A DNA stretch of 64,000 nucleotides from Sipunculus nudus (taxonomy: Eukaryota; Annelida; Sipuncula; Golfingiida; Sipunculidae): contig CM049306.1 of NCBI GenBank assembly GCA_026874595.1, positions 103,553,142 to 103,617,141 on the forward strand, read 5' to 3'. The stretch's first letter is position 1. Each line of letters opens with the position of its first letter. The translations under genes were made by a program, and so were the position numbers. Under the pieces are notes generated by a model. It made no database searches and was not told the DNA's origin. It saw nothing but the letters and a program-made list of their open reading frames with translations. Below are positions 15,842 to 27,007 of this stretch, piece by piece.

Positions 15842-18800
15842 TTAGGCCTTTCCATTTAGGTAGGTGCACATCTTGACTTCCTTACCATTTAGGTAGCTGC
15901 GCATCTTGACTTCCTTACCATTTAGGTAGGTGCACATCTTGACTTCCTTACCATTTAGGTAGGTGCACATCTTGACTTCCTTACCATTTAGGTTGGTGCA
16001 CATCTTGACTTCCTTACCATTTAGGTAGGTGCACATCTTGACTACCTTACCATTTAGGTAGGTGCGCATCTTGACTTCCTTACCATTTTGGTAGGTGAAC
16101 ATCTTGACTTCCTTACCATTTAGGTAGGTGCGCATCTTGACTTCCTTACATTTTAGGTAGGTGCGCATCTTGACTTCCTTACCATTTAGGCCTTACCATT
16201 TAGGTAGGTGCACATCTTGACTTCCTCACCATTTAGGTAGGTGTGCATCTTGACTTCCTTACCATTTAGGCCTAACCATTTAGGTAGGTGCACATCTTGA
16301 CTTCCTTACCATTTAGGTAGGTGCGCATCTTGACTTCCTTACCATTTAGGTAGGTGCACATCTTGACTTCCTTACCATTTAGGTAGGTGCGCATCTTGAC
16401 TTCCTTACCATTTAGGTAGGTGTACATCATACTTCCTTACCATTTAGGTAGGTGCACATCTTGACTTCCTTACCATTTAGGTAGGTGCGCATCTTGACTT
16501 CCTTACCATTTAGGTAGGTGCGCATCTTGACTTCCTTACCATTTAGGTAGGTGCGCATCTTGACTTCCTTACCATTTAGGCCTTACCATTTAGGTAGGTG
16601 CACATCTTGACTTCCTCACCATTTAGGTAGGTGCGCATCTTGACTTCCTTACCATTTAGGTAGGTGCACATCTTGACTTCCTTACCATTTAGGTAGGTGC
16701 GCATCTTGACTTCCTTACCATTTAGGTAGGTGCGCATCTTGACTTCCTTACCATTTAGGCCTTACCATTTAGGTAGGTGCACATCTTGACTTCCTTACCA
16801 TTTAGGTAGGTGCACATCTTGACTTCCTTACCATTAAGGTAGGTGCGCATCTTGACTTCCTTACCATTGAGGTAGGTGCGCATCTTGACTTCCTTACCAT
16901 TTAGGTAGGTGCACATCTTGACTTCCTTACCATTAAGGTAGGTGCACATCTTGACTTCCTTACCATTTAGGTAGGTGCACATCTTACTTCCTAACCATTT
17001 AGGTAGGTGCACATCTTACTTCCTTACCATTTAGGTAGGTGCACATCTTGACTTCCTTACCATTTAGGTAGGTGCACATCTTGACTTCCTTACCATTTAG
17101 GTAGGTGCACATCTTGACTTCCTTACCATTTAGGTAGGTGCGCATCTTACTTCCTTACAATTTAGGTAGGTGCACATCTTACTTCCTTACCATTTAGAGA
17201 GGTGCGCATCTTGACTTCCTTACCATTTAGGTAGGTGCACATCTTGACTTCCTTACCATTTAGGTAGGTGCGCATCTTGACTTCCTTACCATTTAGGTAG
17301 GTGCGCATCTTGACTTCCTTACCATTTAGGTAGGTGCACATCTTGACTTCCTTACCATTTAGGTAGGTGCGCATCTTGACTTCCTTACCATTTAGGTAGG
17401 TGCGCATCTTGACTTCCTTACCATTTAGGTAGGTGCACATCTTACTTCTTAACCATTTAGGTAGGTGCACATCTTGACTTCCTTACCATTTAGGTAGGTG
17501 CACATCTTGACTTCCTTACCATTTAGGTAGGTGCACATCTTGACTTCCTTACCATTTAGGTAGGTGCGCATCTTACTTCCTTACCATTTAGGTAGGTGCA
17601 CATCTTACTTCCTTACCATTTAGGTAGGTGCGCATCTTGACTTCCTTACCATTTAGGTAGGTGCACATCTTGACTTCCTTACCATTTAGGTAGGTGCGCA
17701 TCTTGACTTCCTTACCATTTAGGTAATTGCACATCTTGATTTCCTCACCATTTAGGTAGGTGCACATCTTGACTTCCTTACCATTAAGGTAGGTGTACAT
17801 CATACTTCCTTACCATTTAGGTAGGTGCACATCTTACTTCCTTACCATTTAGGTAGGTGCACATCTTACTTCTTAACCATTTAGGTAGGTGCACATCTTG
17901 ACTTCCTTACCATTTAGGTAGGTGCACATCTTGACTTCCTTACCATTTAGGTAGGTGCACATCTTACTTCCTTACCATTTATGTAGGTCCACATCATACT
18001 TCCTTACCATTTAGGTAGGTGCACATCTTACTTCCTTACCATTTATGTAGGTGCACATCATACTTCCTTACCATTTAGGTAGGTGTACATCATACTTCCT
18101 TACCATTTAGGTAGGTGCACATCTTACTTCCTTACCATTTAGGTAGGTGCACATCTTACTTCTTAACCATTTAGGTAGGTGCACATCTTGACTTCCTTAC
18201 CATTTAGGTAGGTGCACATCTTGACTTCCTTACCATTTAGGTAGGTGCACATCTTGACGTCCTTACCATTTAGGTAGGTGCACATCTTACTTCTTAACCA
18301 TTTAGGTAGGTGCACATCTTGACTTCCTTACCATTTAGGTAGGTGCACATCTTGACTTCCTTACCATTTAGGTAGGTGCACATCTTGACGTCCTTACCAT
18401 TTAGGTAGGTGCGCATCTTGACCTTTTTTTACCATTTAGGTAGGTGCACATCTTGACTTCCTTACCATTAAGGTAGGTGCACATCTTGACTTCCTTACCA
18501 TTTAGGTAGGTGCGCATCTTGACTTCCTTACCATTTAGGTAGGTGTACATCTTGACTTCCTTACCATTTAGGTAGGTGCACATCTTGACTTTCTTACCAT
18601 TTAGGTAGGTGCACATCTTGACTTCCTTACCATTTAGGTAGGTGCACATCTTGACTTCCTTACCATTTAGGTAGGTGCACATCTTGACTTCCTTACCATT
18701 TAGGTAGGTGCGCATCTTAATTCCTTACCATTTAGGTGGGTGCACATCTTACTTCCTTACCATTTAGGTAGGTGCACATCTTGACTTCCTTACCATTTAG

Positions 18801-21800
18801 GTAGGTGCACATCTTACTTCCTTACCATTTAGGTAGGTGCACATCTTACTTCCTTACCATTTAGGTAGGTGCGCATCTTGACTTCTTTACCATTTAGGTA
18901 GGTGCACATCTTGACTTCCTTACCATTTAGGTAGGTGCACATCTTGACTTCCTTACCATTTAGGTAGGTGCACATCTTGACTTCCTTACCATTTAGGTAG
19001 GTGCACATCTTGACTTCCTTACCATTTAGGTAGGTGTACATCATACTTCCTTACCATTTAGGTAGGTACACATCTTGACTTCCTTACCATTTAGGTAGGT
19101 GCACATCTTGACTTCCTTACCATTTAGGCCTTACCATTTAGGTAGGTGCACATCTTGACTTCCTTACCATTTAGGTAGGTGCACATCTTGACTTCCTTAC
19201 CATTTAGGTAGATGCGCATCTTGATTTCCTTACCATTTAGGTAGGTGCACATCTTGACTTCCTTACCATTTAGGTAGGTGCACATCTTGACTTCCTTAAT
19301 ATTTAGGTAGGTGTGCATCTTGACTTCCTTACCATTTAGGTAGGTGCGCATCTTGACTTCCTTACCATTTAGGTAGGTGCATATCTTACTTCTTAACCAT
19401 TTAGGTAGGTGCACATCTCGACTTCCTTACCATTTAGGTAGGTGCACATCTTGACTTCCTAACCATTTATGTAGGTGCGCATCTTACTTCCTTACCATTT
19501 AGGTAGGTGCACATCTTACTTCCTTACCATTTAGGTAGGTGCGCATCTTGACTTCCTTACCATTTAGGTAGGTGCACATCTTGACTTCCTTACCATTTAG
19601 GTAGGTGCGCATCTTGACTTCCTTACCATTTAGGTAGGTGCGCATCTTGATTTCCTTACCATTTAGGCCTTACCATTTAGGTAGGTGCACATCTTGACTT
19701 CCTTACCATTTAGGTAGGTGCGCATCTTGACTTCCTTACCATTTAGGTAGGTGCACATCTTGACTTCCTTACCATTTAGGTAGGTGCACATCTTGACTTC
19801 CTTACCATTTAGGTTGGTGCACATCTTACTTCCTTACCATTTAGGTAGGTGCACATCTTGACTACCTTACCATTTAGGTAGGTGCGCATCTTGACTTCCT
19901 TACCATTTTGGTAGGTGTACATCTTGACTTCCTTACCATTTAGGTAGGTGCGCATCTTGACTTCCTTACATTTTAGGTAGGTGCGCATCTTGACTTCCTT
20001 ACCATTTAGGCCTTACCATTTAGGTAGGTGCACATCTTGACTTCCTCACCATTTAGGTAGGTGCGCATCTTGACTTCCTTACCATTTAGGCCTAACCATT
20101 TAGGTAGGTGCACATCTTGACTTCCTTACCATTTAGGTAGGTGCGCATCTTGACTTCCTTACCATTTAGGTAGGTACACATCTTGACTTCCTTACCATTT
20201 AGGTAGGTGCGCATCTTGACTTCCTTACCATTTAGGTAGGTGTACATCATACTTCCTTACCATTTAGGTAGGTGCACATCTTGACTTCCTTACCATTTAG
20301 GTAGGTGCGCATCTTGACTTCCTTACCATTTAGGTAGGTGCGCATCTTGACTTCCTTACCATTTAGGTAGGTGCGCATCTTGACTTCCTTACCATTTAGG
20401 CCTTACCATTTAGGTAGGTGCACATCTTGACTTCCTCACCATTTAGGTAGGTGCGCATCTTGACTTCCTTACCATTTAGGTAGGTGCACATCTTGACTTC
20501 CTTACCATTTAGGTAGGTGCACATCTTGACTTCCTTACCATTTAGGTAGGTGCACATCTTGACTTCCTTACCATTTAGGTAGGTGCGCATCTTACTTCCT
20601 TACAATTTAGGTAGGTGCACATCTTACTTCCTTACCATTTAGAGAGGTGCGCATCTTGACTTCCTTACCATTTAGGTAGGTGCACATCTTGACTTCCTTA
20701 CCATTTAGGTAGGTGCGCATCTTGACTTCCTTACCATTTAGGTAGGTGCGCATCTTGACTTCCTTACCATTTAGGTAGGTGCGCATCTTGACTTCCTTAC
20801 CATTTAGGCCTTACCATTTAGGTAGGTGCACATCTTGACTTCCTCACCATTTAGGTAGGTGCGCATCTTGACTTCCTTACCATTTAGGTAGGTGCACATC
20901 TTGACTTCCTTACCATTTAGGTAGGTGCGCATCTTGACTTTCTTACCATTTAGGTAGGTGCGCATCTTGACTTCCTTACCATTTAGGCCTTACCAAATAT
21001 TTAGGTGCACATCTTGACTTCCTTACCATTTAGGTAGGTGGACATCTTGACTTCCTTACCATTTAGGTAGGTGCGCATCTTGATTTCCTTACCATTTAGG
21101 TAGGTGCACATCTTGACTTCCTTACCATTTAGGTAGGTGCACATCTTGACTTCCTTACCATTTAGGTAGGTGCGCATCTTGACTTCCTTACCATTTAGGT
21201 AGGTGCACATCTTGACTTCCTTACCATTTAGGTAGGTGCATATCTTACTTCTTAACCATTTAGGTAGGTGCACATCTTGACTTCCTTTCCATTTAGGTAG
21301 GTGCACATCTTGACTTCCTTACCATTTAGGTAGGTGCGCATCTTGACTTCCTTACCATTTAGGTAGGTGCGCATCTTGACTTCCTTACCATTTAGGCCTT
21401 ACCATTTAGGTAGGTGCACATCTTGACTTCCTTACCATTTAGGTAGGTGCGCATCTTGACTTCCTTACCATTTAGGTAAGTGCACATCTTGACTTCCTTA
21501 CCATTTAGGTAGGTGCACATCTTGACTTCCTTACCATTTAGGTTGGTGCACATCTTGACTTCCTTACCATTTAGGTAGGTGCACATCTTGACTACCTTAC
21601 CATTCAGGTAGGTGCGCATCTTGACTTCCTTACCATTTTGGTAGGTGTACATCTTGACTTCCTTACCATTTAGGTAGGTGCGCATCTTGACTTCCTTACC
21701 ATTTAGGTAGGTGCGCATCTTGACTTCCTTACCATTTAGGCCTTACCATTTAGGTAGGTGCACATCTTGACTTCCTCACCATTTAGGTAGGTGCGCATCT

Positions 21801-24060
21801 TGACTTCCTTACCATTTAGGCCTAACCATTTAGGTAGGTGCACATCTTGACTTCCTTACCATTTAGGTAGGTGCGCATCTTGACTTCCTTACCATTTAGG
21901 TAGGTGCACATCTTGACTTCCTTACCATTTAGGTAGGTGCGCATCTTGACTTCCTTACCATTTAGGTAGGTGTACATCATACTTCCTTACCATTTAGGTA
22001 GGTGCACATCTTGATTTCCTTACCATTTAGGTAGGTGCGCATCTTGACTTCCTTACCATTTAGGTAGGTGCGCATCTTGACTTCCTTACCATTTAGGTAG
22101 GTGCGCATCTTGACTTCCTTACCATTTAGGCCTTACCATTTAGGTAGGTGCACATCTTGACTTCCTCACCATTTAGGTAGGTGCGCATCTTGACTTCCTT
22201 ACCATTTAGGTAGGTGCACATCTTGACTTCCTTACCATTTAGGTAGGTGCGCATCTTGACTTCCTTACCATTTAGGTAGGTGCGCATCTTGACTTCCTTA
22301 CCATTTAGGCCTTACCATTTAGGTAGGTGCACATCTTGACTTCCTTACCATTTAGGTAGGTGCGCATCTTGACTTCCTTACCATTTAGGCCTTACCATTT
22401 AGGTAGGTGCACATCTTGACTTCCTTACCATTTAGGTAGGTGCACATCTTGACTTCCTTACCATTTAGGTAGGTGCGCATCTTGACTTCCTTACCATTTA
22501 GGTAGGTGCACATCTTGACTTTCTTACCATTTAGGTAGGTGCACATCTTGACTTCCTTACCATTTAGGTAGGTGCACTCTTACTTCCTTACCATTTAGGT
22601 AGGTGCACATCTTACTTCCTTACCATTTAGGTAGGTGCACATCTTGACTTCCTTACCATTTAGGTAGGTGCACATCTTGACTTCCTTACCATTTAGGTAG
22701 GTGCACATCTTGACTTCCTTACCATTTAGGTAGGTGCGCATCTTACTTCCTTACCATTTAGGTAGGTGCACATCTTACTTCCTTACCATTTAGAGAGGTG
22801 GGCATCTTGACTTCCTTACCATTTAGGTAGGTGCACATCTTGACTTCCTTACCATTTAGGTAGGTGCGCATCTTGACTTCCTTACCATTTAGGTAGGTGC
22901 ACATCTTGACTTCCTTACCATTTAGGTAGGTGCACATCTTGACTTCCTTACCATTTAGGTAGGTGTACATCATACTTCCTTACCATTTAGGTAGGTGCAC
23001 ATCTTGACTTCCTTACCATTTAGGTAGGTGCGCATCTTGACTTCCTTACCATTTAGGCCTTACCATTTAGGTAGGTGCACATCTTGACTTCCTTACCATT
23101 TAGGTAGGTGCACATCTTGACTTCCTTACCATTTAGGTAGGTGCATATCTTACTTCTTAACCATTTAGGTAGGTGCACATCTCGACTTCCTTACCATTTA
23201 GGTAGGTGCACATCTTGACTTCCTTACCATTTAGGTAGGTGCACATCTTGACTTCCTTACCATTTATGTAGGTGCGCATCTTACTTCCTTACCATTTAGG
23301 TAGGTGCACATCTTACTTCCTTACCATTTAGGTAGGTGCGCATCTTGACTTCCTTACCATTTAGGTAGGTGCACATCTTGACTTCCTTACCATTTAGGTA
23401 GGTGCGCATCTTGACTTCCTTACCATTTAGGTAGGTGCGCATCTTGACTTCCTTACCATTTAGGCCTTACCATTTAGGTAGGTGCACATCTTGACTTCCT
23501 TACCATTTAGGTAGGTGCGCATCTTGACTTCCTTACCATTTAGGTAGGTGCACATCTTGACTTCCTTACCATTTAGGTAGGTGCACATCTTGACTTCCTT
23601 ACCATTTAGGTTGGTGCACATCTTGACTTCCTTACCATTAAGGTAGGTGCACATCTTGACTACCTTACCATTTAGGTAGGTGCGCATCTTGACTTCCCTA
23701 CCATTTTGGTAGGTGTACATCTTGACTTCCTTACCATTTAGGTAGGTGCGCATCTTGACTTCCTTACATTTTAGGTAGGTGCGCATCTTGACTTCCTTAC
23801 CATTTAGGCCTTACCATTTAGGTAGGTGCACATCTTGACTTCCTCACCATTTAGGTAGGTGCGCATCTTGACTTCCTTACCATTTAGGCCTAACCATTTA
23901 GGTAGGTGCACATCTTGACTTCCTTACCATTTAGGTAGGTGCGCATCTTGACTTCCTTACCATTTAGGTAGGTGCACATCTTGACTTCCTTACCATTTAG
24001 GTAGGTGCGCATCTTGACTTCCTTACCATTTAGGTAGGTGTACATCATACTTCCTTACCA
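15842..24060. repeat. Second higher-order repeat type, marked by CCATTTTGG units
   Basis: A variant unit containing CCATTTTGGTAGG recurs at about 16083, 19903, 21633 and 23701. It is always accompanied by a GACTACC unit just before it and a TTTAGGTTGG unit a few units earlier, and it is followed by the AGGCCTTACC, CTCACC and AGGCCTAACC markers. Spacings are irregular (3820, 1730 and 2068 bp), so this block type has been copied with internal gains and losses. It differs in marker content from the 1371-bp block to its left. The array therefore consists of at least two higher-order families. Confidence 0.75.
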
Positions 24061-26458
24061 TTTAGGTAGGTGCACATCTTGACTTCCTTACCATTTAGGT
24101 AGGTGCACATCTTGACTTCCTTACCATTTAGGTAGGTGCGCATCTTGACTTCCTTACCATTTAGGTAGGTGCGCATCTTGACTTCCTTACCATTTAGGCC
24201 TTACCATTTAGGTAGGTGCACATCTTGACTTCCTTACCATTTAGGTAGGTGCACATCTTGACTTCCTTACCATTAAGGTAGGTGCGCATCTTGACTTCCT
24301 TACCATTTAGGTAGGTGCGCATCTTGACTTCCTTACCATTTAGGTAGGTGCACATCTTGTCTTCCTTACCATTAAGGTAGGTGCACATCTTGACTTCCTT
24401 ACCATTTAGGTAGGTGCACATCTTACTTCCTAACCATTTAGGTAGGTGGACATCTTACTTCCTTACCATTTAGGTAGGTGCACATCTTGACTTCCTTACC
24501 ATTTAGGTAGGTGCACATCTTGGTTTCCTTACCATTTAGGTAGGTGCACATCTTGACTTCCTTACCATTTAGGTAGGTGCGCATCTTACTTCCTTACCAT
24601 TTAGGTAGGTGCACATCTTACTTCCTTACCATTTAGGTAGGTGCGCATCTTGACTTCTTTACCATTTAGGTAGGTGCACATCTTGACTTCCTTACCATTT
24701 AGGTAGGTGCACATCTTACTTCCTTACCATTTAGAGAGGTGCGCATCTTGACTTCCTTACCATTTAGGTAGGTGCACATCTTGACTTCCTTACCATTTAG
24801 GTAGGTGGGCATCTTGACTTCCTTACCATTTAGGTAGGTGGGCATCTTGACTTCCTTACCATTTAGGTAGGTGCGCATCTTGACTTCCTTACCATTTAGG
24901 TAGGTGCACATCTTGACTTCCTTACCATTTAGGTGGGTGCACATCTTGACTTCCTTACCATTAAGGTAGGTGCACATCTTGACTTCCTTACCATTTAGGT
25001 AGGTGCGCATCTTGACTTCCTAACCATTTAGGCCTTACCATTTAGGTAGGTGCACATCTTGACTTCCTTACCATTTAGGTAGGTGTGCATCTTGACTTCC
25101 TTACCATTTAGGTAGGTGCGCATCTTGACTTCCTTACCATTTAGGTAGGTGCGCATCTTGACTTCCTTACCATTTAGGTAGGTGCGCATCTTGACTTCCT
25201 TACCATTTAGGTAGTTGCACATCTTACTTCTTAACCATTTAGGTAGGTGCACATCTTGACTTCCTTACCATTTAGGTAGGTGCACATCTTGACTTCCTTA
25301 CCATTTATGTAGGTGCACATCTTGACTTCCTTACCATTTAGATAGGTGCACATCTTGACTTCCTTACCATTTAGGTAGGTGCGCATCTTGACTTCCTTAC
25401 CATTTAGGTAGGTGTACATCTTGACTTCCTTACCTTTTAGGTTGGTGCGCATCTTGACTTCCTTACCATTTAGGTAGGTGCGCATCTTGACTTCCTTACC
25501 ATTTAGGCCTTACCATTTAGGTAGGTGCACATCTTGACTTCCTCACCATTTAGGTAGGTGCGCATCTTGACTTCCTTACCATTTAGGCCTAACCATTTAG
25601 GTAGGTGCACATCTTGACTTCCTTACCATTTAGGTAGGTGCGCATCTTGACTTCCTTACCATTTAGGTAGGTGCACATCTTGACTTCCTTACCATTTAGG
25701 TAGGTGCGCATCTTGACTTCCTTACCATTTAGGTAGGTGTACATCATACTTCCTTACCATTTAGGTAGGTGCACATCTTGACTTCCTTACCATTTAGGTA
25801 GGTGCGCATCTTGACTTCCTTACCATTTAGGTAGGTGCGCATCTTGACTTCCTTACCATTTAGGTAGGTGCGCATCTTGACTTCCTTACCATTTAGGCCT
25901 TACCATTTAGGTAGGTGCACATCTTGACTTCCTCACCATTTAGGTAGGTGCGCATCTTGACTTCCTTACCATTTAGGTAGGTGCACATCTTGACTTCCTT
26001 ACCATTTAGCTAGGTGCGCATCTTGACTTCCTTACCATTTAGGTAGGTGCGCATCTTGACTTCCTTACCATTTAGGCCTTACCATTTAGGTAGGTGCACA
26101 TCTTGACTTCCTTACCATTTAGGTAGGTGCACATCTTGACTTCCTTACCATTAAGGTAGGTGCGCATCTTGACTTCCTTACCATTTAGGTAGGTGCGCAT
26201 CTTGACTTCCTTACCATTTAGGTAGGTGCACATCTTGACTTCCTTACCATTTAGGTAGGTGCACATCTTGACTTCCTTACCATTTAGGTGATGCACATCT
26301 TGACTTCCTTACCATTTAGGTAGGTGCACATCTTGACTTCCTTACCATTTAAGTAGGTGCACATCTTGACTTCCTTACCATTTAAGTAGTTGTACATCTT
26401 GACTTCCTTACCATTTAGGTAGGTGCATATCTTTACTTCCTTACTATATAGTTAGATG

Positions 26459-26754
26459 AAATGAGACTTAGTAAATATATCTTCTTTTAACACATTGTAT
26501 TTCAAAAATGGTTTGCAATTTGTTGCTCAAGTCTGTGCCTCATACCATCTGTGCACCTTACTTTTTTAACTAATCTGCAATATTTTTAAAATATTGTCAA
26601 ATTTTGATTGGCACTGTACTATGTAACAGACTATTGGTGTTCTCCCTATCCTTATTCATTTGATGACATTAACTTCAGGCTATAAGCCTAATCATAAACC
26701 AGCACTATTTATTATAACAGGACCAATAACACCAACTTTATTCTCACCTATTGA
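26459..26754. other. Array flank, intronic, no feature seen
   Basis: This is AT-rich unique-looking sequence between the end of the minisatellite and the duplicated start of the first visible GNS exon. I see no open frame, RNA gene or recognisable repeat in it. Confidence 0.6.
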
Positions 26755-26957
26755 TTGCAAATTTTAGGCCAGTTTTCTTTGCCATATATGATAAACATCA
26801 GCTGTATGAGTTTGATATTTGATTTTACAATTTTTTATCAGTTTTCTTTGCCATATGATAAAGGTCAGCCATATGATTTTGATGTCTGATTGTACAATTT
26901 TAGGTCAGTTTTCTTTGCCGTATGATAAACGTCAGCTGTATGAGTTTGATATCCGAG
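26755..26957 (+). repeat. Tandem triplication of splice acceptor plus exon start
   Basis: CAGTTTTCTTTGCC occurs at 26770, 26839 and 26906, giving periods of 69 and 67 bp. Each copy also keeps a version of CAATTTTAGG before it and ATGATAAACGTCAGC with TTTGATAT after it. The third copy is the functional 3' splice site and first codons of the GNS exon at 26904. The first copy keeps TTTTAGGC, and in the second the equivalent position reads TTTTTTATCAG. Copies one and two carry substitutions and an extra AT, so the duplication is not new. Confidence 0.85.
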
Positions 26958-27007
26958 TTCCCTTGATGGTTCGTGGACCAGGAATAAAGCCAGGACAGAT
27001 CAAAAAG
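26904..27007 (+). CDS. GNS: GNS exon (GQFSLP...IKPGQIKK)
   Basis: The acceptor is ATTTTAG at 26897-26903 and the donor is AAG|GTAAGT at 27008. The exon starts with two bases of a split Gly codon and encodes [15 protein letters not shown] followed by [15 protein letters not shown]. In the family this stretch follows the HTG that closes the active site, and the DK of LPYDK belongs to the conserved sulfatase core. It ends in phase 0. It lies about 450 bp after the minisatellite and its 5' end is the third copy of a tandem triplication. Confidence 0.93.

Larger units (their letters stand above)
1..26458. repeat. Giant 33-bp minisatellite array, about 800 units
   Basis: An unbroken head-to-tail array runs from the left edge to about 26458. 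The + strand unit contains, in order, CTTGACTTCC, TTACCATTTAG and GTAGGTGCACAT. The standard period is 33 bp. Recurrent variants are 32-bp units that lost the G of CTTGAC (CTTACTTCC or CATACTTCC), units with CTTCTTAACC, and 14-bp remnants around AGGCCTTACC. The commonest substitution is GCACAT versus GCGCAT. No foreign insertion is visible inside. Only the minus strand has an open frame, because 33 is a multiple of 3, and each 32-bp unit breaks it, so I do not treat it as coding. The last units (26285-26458) are more diverged, as expected at an array edge. GNS exons follow at 26904 on the + strand, so the array probably lies in a GNS intron. Confidence 0.97.

Noticed and set aside
1-26458. Many minus-strand open frames repeating MCTYLNGKEVK
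   Set aside because: They follow automatically from a 33-bp unit with one stop-free frame. They are broken at every 32-bp or 14-bp unit, have no flanking exon context and run opposite to the GNS gene. I treat them as satellite shadows, not a repeat protein.
1-26458. CRISPR-like regular repeats
   Set aside because: The units abut with no unique spacers, and the surrounding genes are intron-containing animal genes.
1-26458. Telomeric or centromeric satellite
   Set aside because: The unit is not telomere-like, and the array lies next to and apparently inside a normal gene. Nothing in the sequence supports a centromere.
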